Assembly (NCBI GenBank): GCA_002311655.1
Contig: DBYZ01000002.1
Coordinates: forward strand, 1 to 34,065
From: Bacteroidales bacterium UBA1173
Lineage (GTDB): Bacteria > Bacteroidota > Bacteroidia > Bacteroidales > F082
Reading direction: 5' to 3'
Length of the DNA: 34,065 nucleotides
The notes under the pieces were generated by a model. The model was not told the DNA's origin. It saw nothing but the letters and a program-made list of their open reading frames with translations, and did no database searches. How positions within the stretch are numbered: position 1 is the first letter of the stretch; every line of letters begins with the position of its first letter. Position numbers and translations under genes: made by a program. Below are positions 24,462-31,873 of the stretch, piece by piece.

Positions 24462-27241
24462 AGCTTTTTAGTCAAAACCTCAGCAGTATAGCTCTCTTTG
24501 CATTTTATTAAATCTTCTGGAGTGCCAGCAAATACAAGGTAACCGCCTTTGTCACCACCTTCTGGACCGAGGTCAATGATCCAGTCTGCAGTTTTGATTA
24601 CGTCAGGGTCGTGCTCGATGACAACGAGTGAATGACCGTTGTTTATCAATGCTTCAAAGGCTTTCAGAAGCTTGTTAACATCATGGAAATGTAAGCCTGT
24701 TGTAGGCTCGTCGAAGATGAACAAAGTAGGTCTTTCGTTTGTGCCGTTGACCAAAAATGATGCCAGTTTGATACGTTGAGCCTCGCCGCCTGAAAGGGTT
24801 GAAGAAGGCTGTCCCATCTTTAGATAACCTAATCCTACATCCTGTAATGGCTTGAGTTTCAATATGATGCGGTCAGTGATGTTTTTGTAATCATTTGGCT
24901 GGCTAAAGAACTCAATGGCTTCGTCTATACTCATTTCGAGGATGTCGAAGATGTTTTTGTCGAGGAATTTTATCTCGAGAGCCTCTTCTTTGTAACGTTT
25001 TCCGTGGCAAACATCGCATTCGAGGTAAACGTCGGCCATGAATTGCATCTCAATCTTCAATATTCCTTCGCCTTCACAGTTGTCGCAGCGGCCACCAGGG
25101 ACATTGAATGAAAAGTAACCAGCCTTGTTGCCGCGCATTTTTGCCAGTTTCTGTTCTGCAAAAAGGTTCCTGATTTCATCAAAAGCTTTGACGTAAGTCA
25201 CTGGGTTTGACCGTGTTGACTTGCCAATAGGGTTCTGGTCAATCATCTCTACTGATTGTATTGCTTGGATGCTTCCACGCATCGAACCGAAGGATCCGGT
25301 CTTGTCGGCGGTGCCTCCAAAATGCTTCTTCAATGCGGTGTAAATGATGTTGTTGACCAGTGATGACTTGCCAGATCCGCTGACACCAGTAACGACTGTA
25401 AGCACATTCAAAGGCACTTTTACGTTGATATTCTTGAGGTTATGTTCGAGGCATCCGGTGAATTCAATGGAGTTGTTCCATTTGCGGCGATATTTTGGCA
25501 ATGGAATCTCCATTTTGCCCGTAATGTATTGAACTGTAAGCGAATTGCCAGTTTTTTCCATCGCTTTTATGTCGCCTTGAAACACGAGTTCTCCGCCGAA
25601 ACGTCCAGCATACGGTCCAATGTCGATAATCTGGTCGGCGGCTCGGATTATTTCTTCGTCGTGTTCGACCACAATGACTGTGTTACCTATGTCACGAAGA
25701 CGTTTTAAAACTTTTATAAGTTGTTGAGTATCACGTGAATGCAAACCAATGCTTGGCTCGTCCAGGATGTAAGTTGAGCCGACCAAACTGCTGCCAAGTG
25801 ATGTCGCCAAGTTGATTCTCTGAGACTCGCCGCCAGATAGCGTGTTGGATGCGCGGTTCAATGTGAGGTATCCGAGTCCGACTTCAATCAAAAAACTGAT
25901 GCGGTTTCTGATCTCAACAAGCAGGCGCTCTGCGATGGAACTATCTGATTGTGAAAGCTTTATCTCATCAAAAAATTTCTGAAGCTCGTTGATTGGCATG
26001 GTAGCCAAATCGGTGATGCATTTCCCGTTGATTTTCACGTAGTTGGCTTCTGGGCGCAGGCGTTTTCCGTGACAATCGGGGCAGGTGGTCTTGCCGCGAT
26101 AACGTGAAAGCATTACTCGATATTGGATCTTATATGATTGATTCTCAACGTCTTTAAAGAAGTCATCAATGCCCATGAAGTAACGGTTGCCTTTCCAAAG
26201 AGTTTCTTTCTGCTCTTCTGAAAGCTCGAAATACGGTTTGTGTACAGGGAAACCGAAGTGATGGGCGTTGCGGACCAGTTCGTCGCGGTAATAACACATT
26301 TTCTCGCCTCGCCAGCAGGCAATGGCATTGTCGTAAACCGACAGTGACTTATCCGGAACAACCAAATCTTCGTCGATTCCAATGATTGTGCCGAAGCCTT
26401 CGCATGTTTTGCATGCTCCGTATGGGTTGTTGAATGCGAAAAGGTGCGTTGTCGGTGGCTCAAACGTGATTCCGTCGGCCTCAAAACGAGAAGAGAACGT
26501 GAATTCTTTATCGTCCACTAAGATGATGCAGGTGTCTTTTCCTTCGTAAAATGCAGTCTGCACTGAATCGGAGAGCTGGCCAACCAATTCTGAAGAGTTC
26601 TCGTTCACTTTCAGGCGGTCGACCATTATACGGATATCTTTCGGCTTGTCTTTGCCTTTCTCTTTGAGGTAATCCTCGATTCTTATCGCTTTTCCTTTGA
26701 CAATCAATCGGTTGAAACCTTGTTGAAGAAGGATGTTAAGATGCTCTTGATGCGTTCTTTCTTCTGGTATGACGATGGGAGCGAGGATGTATACGGCTTT
26801 TCCTGTTTGCTCGAGGATGAAATCTACCACATCGCTTACCTGGTTGCGTTTCACTTCTTTACCTGATACTGGCGAATAAGTTTTGCCTATGCGAGCATAC
26901 AAAAGTTTGAGGTATTCATAGATTTCCGTGGTGGTTCCGACGGTTGAACGCGGGTTGCTTGTCATGGTGCGCTGCTGGATGGCGATGGCAGGCGAGAGGC
27001 CTGTAATCAAATCGACATCAGGTTTGCTTAGGCGACCCATGAACTGGCGGGCGTAGGCACTCAAGCTTTCGACATAACGGCGTTGACCTTCAGCGTAAAT
27101 GGTGTCGAATGCCAACGACGACTTTCCGGAACCCGACAAACCCGTTATCACGATAAGTTTGTTTTTCGGAATTCGTAAGTCGATGTTTTTCAAGTTGTTA
27201 ACTCTAGCACCGTGGATTTCTATATTCTCTAATTTGTTCAT
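24458..27241 (-). CDS. uvrA: excinuclease ABC subunit UvrA
   Basis: About 927 aa. Two ABC modules are complete: Walker A GLSGSGKSS (about 34-42) and GVSGSGKSS (about 619-627), signatures LSGGESQR (about 468) and LSGGEAQR (about 816), with matching Walker B/DEPSIGLH and DEPTTGLH. It detects bulky DNA damage in nucleotide-excision repair with UvrB. The DNA-binding second zinc module is intact (CDNC about 719, CDVC about 742). The first is partly lost: the usual CPxCG near the N-terminus is SPVSG (about 123), and the CPECG pair before ACKTCEGFG is EADG (about 254). This may be a lineage trait. A TTG two codons upstream is open, but the ATG at 27241 is the natural start. It is a single gene. Confidence 0.96.
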   Translation of the reverse strand: MNKLENIEIHGARVNNLKNIDLRIPKNKLIVITGLSGSGKSSLAFDTIYAEGQRRYVESLSAYARQFMGRLSKPDVDLITGLSPAIAIQQRTMTSNPRSTVGTTTEIYEYLKLLYARIGKTYSPVSGKEVKRNQVSDVVDFILEQTGKAVYILAPIVIPEERTHQEHLNILLQQGFNRLIVKGKAIRIEDYLKEKGKDKPKDIRIMVDRLKVNENSSELVGQLSDSVQTAFYEGKDTCIILVDDKEFTFSSRFEADGITFEPPTTHLFAFNNPYGACKTCEGFGTIIGIDEDLVVPDKSLSVYDNAIACWRGEKMCYYRDELVRNAHHFGFPVHKPYFELSEEQKETLWKGNRYFMGIDDFFKDVENQSYKIQYRVMLSRYRGKTTCPDCHGKRLRPEANYVKINGKCITDLATMPINELQKFFDEIKLSQSDSSIAERLLVEIRNRISFLIEVGLGYLTLNRASNTLSGGESQRINLATSLGSSLVGSTYILDEPSIGLHSRDTQQLIKVLKRLRDIGNTVIVVEHDEEIIRAADQIIDIGPYAGRFGGELVFQGDIKAMEKTGNSLTVQYITGKMEIPLPKYRRKWNNSIEFTGCLEHNLKNINVKVPLNVLTVVTGVSGSGKSSLVNNIIYTALKKHFGGTADKTGSFGSMRGSIQAIQSVEMIDQNPIGKSTRSNPVTYVKAFDEIRNLFAEQKLAKMRGNKAGYFSFNVPGGRCDNCEGEGILKIEMQFMADVYLECDVCHGKRYKEEALEIKFLDKNIFDILEMSIDEAIEFFSQPNDYKNITDRIILKLKPLQDVGLGYLKMGQPSSTLSGGEAQRIKLASFLVNGTNERPTLFIFDEPTTGLHFHDVNKLLKAFEALINNGHSLVVIEHDPDVIKTADWIIDLGPEGGDKGGYLVFAGTPEDLIKCKESYTAEVLTKKL

Positions 27242-27271
27242 CGTCAACTATGATACCTCAAAAAAATTGCA

Positions 27272-27279
27272 CGAAATTA
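27272..27279 (-). promoter_or_regulatory. possible -7 element for uvrA
   Basis: TAATTTCG on the minus strand is one mismatch from TAnnTTTG and lies 30 nt before the uvrA ATG. It is weaker than the others in this window. Confidence 0.3.
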
Positions 27280-27287
27280 CAAAAATT

Positions 27288-27320
27288 TTTGTCATCGTAT
27301 TAAAAAATGTTATATATTTG
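27288..27320 (+). promoter_or_regulatory. promoter of the ECF sigma factor gene
   Basis: TTTG (27288-27291), 21 nt of spacing, then TATATTTG (27313-27320), a full consensus match. The leader to the ATG at 27427 is about 100 nt, longer than most here, and holds a hairpin near its end. Confidence 0.65.
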
Positions 27321-27389
27321 CAAAAAATTAAGACATAAACTATTGTTCAACCAATAAAAAAATAGGAGAGACGCTATAGATAATTTTTA

Positions 27390-27420
27390 CCCTTTTTGAT
27401 TGTATAACCTTAAAAAAGGG
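27390..27420 (+). promoter_or_regulatory. leader hairpin over the ribosome-binding region of the sigma factor
   Basis: CCCTTTTT (27390-27397) and AAAAAGGG (27413-27420) are perfect reverse complements with a 15-nt loop. The right arm holds the purine-rich AAGGGGGA stretch that ends just before the ATG at 27427, so folding would bury the ribosome binding site. There is no U-run after it, so it is not an intrinsic terminator. Confidence 0.45.
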
Positions 27421-27426
27421 GGACTT

Positions 27427-28014
27427 ATGTCTGAGATATTAAACGATAAAGAACTGGTGCTACGTTATCAGAATGGTGATGTTGCCAGTTTTGAGATGTT
27501 GGTTGATCGTTACCAGAACAAGGTTTTTTCATACATTGCGATGCTTGTCAAGGATAAGCAGCTCGCTGATGATATTTTTCAGGACACTTTTTTGAAGATT
27601 ATCAGAACAATCAAGGCGGGAGCTTACAAGGAAGAGGGCAAATTCATCCAGTTCGCGATGCGTATCGCGCACAACCTTATTATAGATTATTTCCGCAAGG
27701 TCAAGCGTTTGCCTATGGTTGACCCGACGAAGGAAGACTATGATATGCTTGATAATGCCAGGTTTACCGACCCTTCAATAGAAGAGCAGATGATCACAGA
27801 GCAGATTCATGATGACATCCGCAAGATGATTGAGTATCTGCCTGAAGAGCAGCGCGAGGTTTTGGTGATGAGGATGTACGACGACATGTCGTTCAAGGAG
27901 ATAGCTGAAGCCACAAATGTCAGCATAAACACGGCATTAGGTCGTATGCGCTATGCTTTGATAAACCTTCGGAAGATGGCAAAACAGAAGAATGTGGCGC
28001 TCACGGTGGCATAG
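27427..28014 (+). CDS. RNA polymerase sigma factor, sigma-70 family (ECF type)
   Basis: About 195 aa. It has region 2 (about 22-90: FEMLVDRYQNKVFSYIAMLV, DDIFQDTFLKI and FAMRIAHNLIIDYFRK) and region 4 (about 135-185: LPEEQREVLVMRMYDDMSFK, then EIAEATNVSINTALGRMRYA). Regions 1 and 3 are absent, as in ECF sigma factors. It would direct RNA polymerase to a specific promoter set. No anti-sigma or FecR-type gene is adjacent; instead a 44-aa ORF and a Gre-domain protein follow. The frame is open upstream to a TTG at 27400, but the ATG at 27427 follows a GGGGGA ribosome-binding-like sequence and matches where family similarity begins. Confidence 0.92.
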   Translation: MSEILNDKELVLRYQNGDVASFEMLVDRYQNKVFSYIAMLVKDKQLADDIFQDTFLKIIRTIKAGAYKEEGKFIQFAMRIAHNLIIDYFRKVKRLPMVDPTKEDYDMLDNARFTDPSIEEQMITEQIHDDIRKMIEYLPEEQREVLVMRMYDDMSFKEIAEATNVSINTALGRMRYALINLRKMAKQKNVALTVA

Positions 28015-28106
28015 TTTTGAAATTTTAACAAAAATTTTCGATGGTGTAAAATAAAACGGTAATAACGGGCGTTAAGATTTCAAAATACAAACGAAATCGA
28101 GTGCCT

Positions 28107-28241
28107 ATGGTATTAAATTCTACACTGTCATTTGAAGATATGGTAAAAAATGTGCTGCACGACATGTGCTCTGAGATGCAGCCAAGTCGCAAAACACTGG
28201 ATACAATTCTTCAATACGCCGCTACTTGTGAGTGCGCCTAA
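28107..28241 (+). CDS. small conserved-looking protein (44 aa), function unknown
   Basis: The frame reads ATG at 28107 to TAA at 28239-28241 and encodes 44 residues with an amphipathic helical pattern: FEDMVKNVLHDMCSEM, then QPSRKTLDTILQYAATC. The composition is protein-like, unlike the AT-rich gap before it, and the ORF ends only 3 nt before the ATG of the Gre-domain gene, which suggests translational coupling. From memory, short proteins with a PS-x-x-TL-x-x-I-L-x-F/Y-A pattern occur in Bacteroidales, but I cannot name a family. It could instead be an upstream leader peptide controlling the next gene. No signal peptide or membrane segment. Confidence 0.6.
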   Translation: MVLNSTLSFEDMVKNVLHDMCSEMQPSRKTLDTILQYAATCECA

Positions 28242-28244
28242 GCA

Positions 28245-29261
28245 ATGAGTAGAGGTTTTATCAAAGAAGGCGATCAGGAAGAGATTCCGATGGTGCCGCC
28301 GAGGGCTTATCTGCCGAAAGGCATGCCCAACTACGTGACGCACGAAGGTCTGGAAGCTTTGAAAAAAGAGCGTGAAGGCCTTGAAAATGAACGTGTTGCG
28401 TCGAGTGGAAACTACATGATGAGCAATTTCATTGATGCAAAGATGAAGTTGCTCATTGATCGTATTAATTCTGCCGTGGAGGTGGATTTGACCAAAGCCA
28501 ACAATGAAACCGTGAGTTTTGGAGCTTATGTGAAATACAATGGGCGGACTGTTCGCATAGTTGGCGTTGATGAGGCTGATTTTGCGAAGGGATTGCTGTC
28601 GTTTATCTCGCCAGTGGCGAAGGCGCTGGTGGGGAAGAAAGTGGGCGACAAGTTTGAAATCAAGGTGCCGAAAGGAACGGAAGTGATTGAGGTTCAGGGG
28701 ATTTGGTATGAACGACAAGAGCTCTCACAGATTGCACAGATAACACAGATTGAGACTCCATATAAACAACCAATTTCTTCGGCTCCCAAAGTTCTCACGC
28801 AGATACCGCAGAAACCGCAGATTTTACAGGACAATCATATCGATTTATCCGCTAAAGCGGAGGGATTTCGCAGATTTGAGCCTGAGGAAAACATAATGGA
28901 GTTTCTGCCTGTTGTTAATGAGCGAGGCATTATTGTGGGGCGCGCGTTGCATATGGAGTTGCATAAAGGCAATAAAATTCTGCATCCTGTGGTGCATCTG
29001 CATGTAATTAATAATAAAGGAGAGGTCGTTTACAGATATTGGTGGCATGTGGCGTTTGGCGATACGCCGGAAAAGACTCTCAAACGTAAATTGACGGAAA
29101 CGTTAGGATTATCTGGCGTTAAGCCGAAATTGAAGAAACAGTATACAAGAGAAACGAAGGCCGAAAAAGAGCTCGTTTTTGTCTATGTCATAAATTCTGA
29201 CGAAAATTTATTAAAAACTCCCGAGGGTAAGGAATATTTTGATATTTTTGCAAAAGATTAG
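28245..29261 (+). CDS. Gre-like elongation-factor domain fused to a degenerate Nudix domain
   Basis: 338 aa. Residues 1-155 match the Bacteroidota GreA/GreB-like family (MSRGFIKEGDQEE, NYVTHEGLEALKKE, VSFGAYVKYNG, VRIVGVDEAD, ISPVAKALVGKKVGDKF), which usually stops here. This domain may bind the RNA polymerase secondary channel. Residues 156-215 are a Gln/Ile/Pro linker of three-residue repeats (QIA, QIT, QIE, then QIP, QKP, QIL). Residues 216-338 resemble a Nudix protein (EFLPVVNERGIIVGRA, ILHPVVHLHVINNKGE), but the box REUxEExGU reads RKLTETLGL (281-289), losing metal-binding glutamates, so hydrolysis is unlikely. The linker is encoded by 9-bp repeats. It is coupled to a 44-aa ORF 3 nt upstream. 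A sequencing-induced fusion is unlikely because one frame runs through the whole gene. Confidence 0.82.
   Translation: MSRGFIKEGDQEEIPMVPPRAYLPKGMPNYVTHEGLEALKKEREGLENERVASSGNYMMSNFIDAKMKLLIDRINSAVEVDLTKANNETVSFGAYVKYNGRTVRIVGVDEADFAKGLLSFISPVAKALVGKKVGDKFEIKVPKGTEVIEVQGIWYERQELSQIAQITQIETPYKQPISSAPKVLTQIPQKPQILQDNHIDLSAKAEGFRRFEPEENIMEFLPVVNERGIIVGRALHMELHKGNKILHPVVHLHVINNKGEVVYRYWWHVAFGDTPEKTLKRKLTETLGLSGVKPKLKKQYTRETKAEKELVFVYVINSDENLLKTPEGKEYFDIFAKD
28726..28824 (+). repeat. two blocks of 9-bp tandem repeats inside the Gre-Nudix linker
   Basis: Block 1 has CACAGATTG, CACAGATAA and CACAGATTG (28726-28752). Block 2 has CGCAGATAC, CGCAGAAAC and CGCAGATTT (28798-28824). Both are preceded by TCTCA and keep the reading frame, encoding Q-I/K-x triplets. 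The unit resembles CACAGATT-type repeats that I recall from Bacteroidales intergenic DNA. Confidence 0.75.
29243..29250 (+). promoter_or_regulatory. -7 element for the SulP gene
   Basis: TATTTTTG lies within the last codons of the Gre-Nudix gene, 30 nt before the ATG at 29281. No clear -33 match was found. It argues against a TTG start at 29239. Confidence 0.5.
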
Positions 29262-29280
29262 GATTGTAAAAATATTGAAA

Positions 29281-30984
29281 ATGGTCTTTTCTCCAAAACT
29301 CTTCAGCTGCCTGAAAAATTACGACAAATCGCAGTTCACAGCGGACGCGATGGCAGGACTTATTGTTGGTATTGTGGCGTTGCCGCTGGCGATTGCGTTT
29401 GGTATTGCTTCGGGCGTGGGTCCGACGGAAGGTCTTGTGACGGCAATCATCGCGGGATTTATTATCTCGTTTTTTGGCGGAAGCAAGGTGCAGATTGGCG
29501 GTCCGACAGGCGCATTCATCGTTATCATTTACGGAATCATTCAGCAACATGGATTGGGCGGCTTGATGATAGCAACCATCATGGCGGGCGTTATCTTGAT
29601 TTTGATTGGAGTTTTCAAACTCGGCAATGTTATCAAATTCGTGCCATACCCTGTGGTTGTTGGCTTTACCGGCGGTATTGCGCTTACTATTTTCTCAACT
29701 CAGATGAATGATATGTTCGGACTGGGCATACAGAATGTGCCGGCGAACTTCATCGATAAATGGATTTGTTATTTCCAGAATGCCACGCATGTCAATTGGT
29801 GGGCTTTCGGCGTTGGATTGGCTAGTTTGTTGATAATCATTTACAGTCCGAAGATCTCGAGAAAGATTCCTGGATCGCTTGTCGCAATCGTGCTTGTGAC
29901 GTTGGTCGTCTGGCTGTTAGAGCGTTTTGCCGGAGTTACGGGCATTACTAAGATTGGAGATTTGTATGAGTTGCCTACAAGCATTCCGGCACCTAAGCTG
30001 CCGAGTTTGGGCATTTCTGACGGCAAATCGTTGATTCAGCTGATGACCGAGTTGGCGCCATCGGCGTTTACAATTGCTATGCTGGGCGCTATCGAATCAT
30101 TGCTTTCGGCAATGGTTGCTGACGGTGTGATAGGCGACAAACATAATTCAAACACAGAGTTGATCGCACAAGGTATGGCCAACATCGTGAGTCCTTTGTT
30201 TGGCGGCATTCCGGCTACAGGAGCCATCGCCAGAACGATGACCAATATTAACAACGGCGGCAAGACACCGGTGGCAGGATTGATTCATGCGGTGGTGCTA
30301 CTTCTGGTGTTGCTTTTGTTGGGCCAGCTTGTGGGATTGATACCAATGCCGTGTCTGGCAGCGGTGCTTATCATGGTGGCTTATAATATGAGCGGTTGGC
30401 GTACCTTCAAGATGCTTGCGAAGAACCCGAAGTCGGATTTCGCAGTACTTATCGTGACGTTCCTTCTGACGGTGATTTTCGACTTGACCATAGCAATAGA
30501 GCTTGGGCTTGTCGCATCAATTGCATTGTTCCTGAAACGTACCAACGAAGCTACGGTTATCAGGTCGTTTACCAATGAAATTGATCCTAGCGACAACACC
30601 GATGTGGCGATGAGCAGTGAGGAGAAGCTGCATATTCCGGAAGGTGTTGAGGTTTATGAGATTGATGGTCCATATTTCTTTGGAATCGCCAATAAATTCG
30701 ATGAGATTGATAAATCGGTGATAGGAAGGGAGAACAAGGTTCGAATCATCAGAATGAGGAAGGTGTCGTTTATCGACAGCACTGGTATTCACAATCTGGA
30801 GTTGCTGTGCGATACCTGCAAGCAGCGTGGCATGATTGTTGTTTTGTCAGGTGTCAATGTTCATGTGAGGGCCACGTTGGAGAAGGCTGGAACCATCAAG
30901 AAGCTCGGCGACGAAAATGTTTGCTCGCATATAAATATTGCTCTGAAGAGGGCGGAAGATATTGTTAATCAGCTGGTCAGTTAA
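29281..30984 (+). CDS. SulP-family anion transporter with STAS domain
   Basis: About 567 aa. The N-terminal 420 residues contain 10-12 hydrophobic helices with SulP signatures (DAMAGLIVGIVALPLAIAFG near the start; GGSKVQIGGPTGAFIVIIYG; FGGIPATGAIARTMTNINNG). A cytosolic STAS domain follows (about 450-560: GVEVYEIDGPYFFGIANKF, then VSFIDSTGIHNLELL with the Ser/Thr loop). The family moves sulfate, bicarbonate or other anions across the inner membrane. No sulfate-assimilation or carbonic anhydrase gene is adjacent, so the substrate is not decided. The frame opens at a TTG at 29239, but the ATG at 29281 follows the promoter and is the likely start. A hairpin terminator lies downstream. Confidence 0.9.
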   Translation: MVFSPKLFSCLKNYDKSQFTADAMAGLIVGIVALPLAIAFGIASGVGPTEGLVTAIIAGFIISFFGGSKVQIGGPTGAFIVIIYGIIQQHGLGGLMIATIMAGVILILIGVFKLGNVIKFVPYPVVVGFTGGIALTIFSTQMNDMFGLGIQNVPANFIDKWICYFQNATHVNWWAFGVGLASLLIIIYSPKISRKIPGSLVAIVLVTLVVWLLERFAGVTGITKIGDLYELPTSIPAPKLPSLGISDGKSLIQLMTELAPSAFTIAMLGAIESLLSAMVADGVIGDKHNSNTELIAQGMANIVSPLFGGIPATGAIARTMTNINNGGKTPVAGLIHAVVLLLVLLLLGQLVGLIPMPCLAAVLIMVAYNMSGWRTFKMLAKNPKSDFAVLIVTFLLTVIFDLTIAIELGLVASIALFLKRTNEATVIRSFTNEIDPSDNTDVAMSSEEKLHIPEGVEVYEIDGPYFFGIANKFDEIDKSVIGRENKVRIIRMRKVSFIDSTGIHNLELLCDTCKQRGMIVVLSGVNVHVRATLEKAGTIKKLGDENVCSHINIALKRAEDIVNQLVS

Positions 30985-31008
30985 TCAGTCGATCAGTTGG
31001 TTGGTTAA
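30961..31008 (+). repeat. degenerate 8-bp tandem repeat across the SulP stop codon
   Basis: Six successive octamers read ATTGTTAA, TCAGCTGG, TCAGTTAA, TCAGTCGA, TCAGTTGG and TTGGTTAA. The third contains the SulP stop codon, so the last codons of the gene and the start of its 3' region are one repeat array. Confidence 0.6.
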
Positions 31009-31012
31009 TGAG

Positions 31013-31052
31013 GTTCCTCACTATGTTCGGAATGACAAGTGAGGAACTTTTT
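31013..31052 (+). terminator. intrinsic terminator after the SulP gene
   Basis: A perfect 10-bp stem, GTTCCTCACT (31013-31022) with AGTGAGGAAC (31038-31047), has a 15-nt loop and is followed directly by TTTTT. It separates the SulP unit from the lysine operon. Confidence 0.85.
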
Positions 31053-31090
31053 ATTTATGAAATCATTATTTAAAATTATTATTAATAATG

Positions 31091-31122
31091 TTTGGATTGT
31101 TAAAAAATAATCCCTAAATTTG
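31091..31122 (+). promoter_or_regulatory. promoter of the lysine-fermentation operon
   Basis: TTTG (31091-31094), 20 nt of spacing, then TAAATTTG (31115-31122) is a full Bacteroidota consensus promoter. The leader is about 50 nt and AT-rich. The strong match fits the codon bias of the downstream genes, which suggests high expression. Confidence 0.7.
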
Positions 31123-31178
31123 CACGCAAATTTTTGTTAAACTGATTTGAATTAAAAAATTAAACAAATTAAACATAA

Positions 31179-31835
31179 ATGGCTATGAATAAGCAGATTA
31201 CATTGGAGCAGGCCGTTGAGAAAGTTCACGACGGCATGACAATTATGTTCGGCGGATTCCTCGGAGTGGGAAGCGCAGTGCAGATCATCGACGCTATCGT
31301 TGAGAAAGGCGTGAAAGATTTAACAATCATCGCTAACGATACCGCTTACGACAACATCGCCCACGGTAAGCTCGTTGCTAACCATCAGGTGAAGAAGGCT
31401 ATCGTGTCGCACACAGGTACCAACAAAGAGACAGCGGCTCAGAAGAACGCCGGCACTCTCGAAGTTGAATACGTTCCACAGGGTACATTGGCAGAGCGCA
31501 TCAGAGCCTACGGCGCAGGTCTCGGCGGAGTCCTCACCCCAACAGGTCTCGGTACCATCATGCAGGACGGCAAGGATATCGTGAAAGTTGACGGAAAAGA
31601 CTACATCCTCGAGAAACCTCTCAAGGCAGACATCGCTTTCTTGCGCGCCAACATCGTTGACGAATTTGGTAACATGGTATTCCTCGGAACAACCAACAAC
31701 TTCAACCCACTCATGGCTACAGCAGCCGACTACGTGGTCGTTGAGGCCGAGAAACTCGTGAAAGTTGGAGAAATCAAACCGGAATGCGTACACGCATCAG
31801 GAATTTATGTTGATGGTATTTATGTTGAGAAATAG
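31179..31835 (+). CDS. atoD: acetate/butyrate-acetoacetate CoA-transferase, alpha subunit
   Basis: This 218-aa protein matches the AtoD/ScoA alpha subunit: GMTIMFGGFLGVGS, DLTIIANDTAYDN, VSHTGTNKETAAQKNAG, EYVPQGTLAERIRAYGAGLG and GVLTPTGLGTIMQDGK. The catalytic Glu of these enzymes is on the beta subunit, which is not seen in the window, so AtoA must be encoded elsewhere, perhaps beyond the right edge. In lysine fermentation the transferase moves CoA between butyryl-CoA and acetoacetate, releasing butyrate. Codon use shifts here to C-ending codons (ATC, CTC, GAC), unlike earlier genes, consistent with high expression. It is first in the operon with kal, kce and kdd. An ATG two codons later is an alternative start. 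Confidence 0.92.
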   Translation: MAMNKQITLEQAVEKVHDGMTIMFGGFLGVGSAVQIIDAIVEKGVKDLTIIANDTAYDNIAHGKLVANHQVKKAIVSHTGTNKETAAQKNAGTLEVEYVPQGTLAERIRAYGAGLGGVLTPTGLGTIMQDGKDIVKVDGKDYILEKPLKADIAFLRANIVDEFGNMVFLGTTNNFNPLMATAADYVVVEAEKLVKVGEIKPECVHASGIYVDGIYVEK

Positions 31836-31870
31836 TTTGAAGTTTGGAGTTTGAAGTTTTAAGTTATTAG
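31836..31870 (+). repeat. heptanucleotide tandem repeat between atoD and kal
   Basis: Five 7-bp units begin directly after the atoD stop: TTTGAAG, TTTGGAG, TTTGAAG, TTTTAAG, TTATTAG. They fill the gap except for AAA before the kal ATG. A related array occurs after kce. Confidence 0.8.
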
Positions 31871-31873
31871 AAA

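Noticed and set aside
28128..28718. 196-codon frame antisense to the 44-aa ORF and Gre domain
   Set aside because: The plus-strand proteins have family similarity and tight coupling; the antisense sequence is rich in H, R and F with no recognisable domain.
28726..28824. Possible CRISPR-like repeats
   Set aside because: The units are 9 bp, in frame inside a coding gene, with no unique spacers and no cas genes.
31320..31793. 157-codon frame antisense to atoD, and a similar one at 32225-32728
   Set aside because: Strong codon bias in the sense genes suppresses antisense stop codons; the sense products are clear enzymes.
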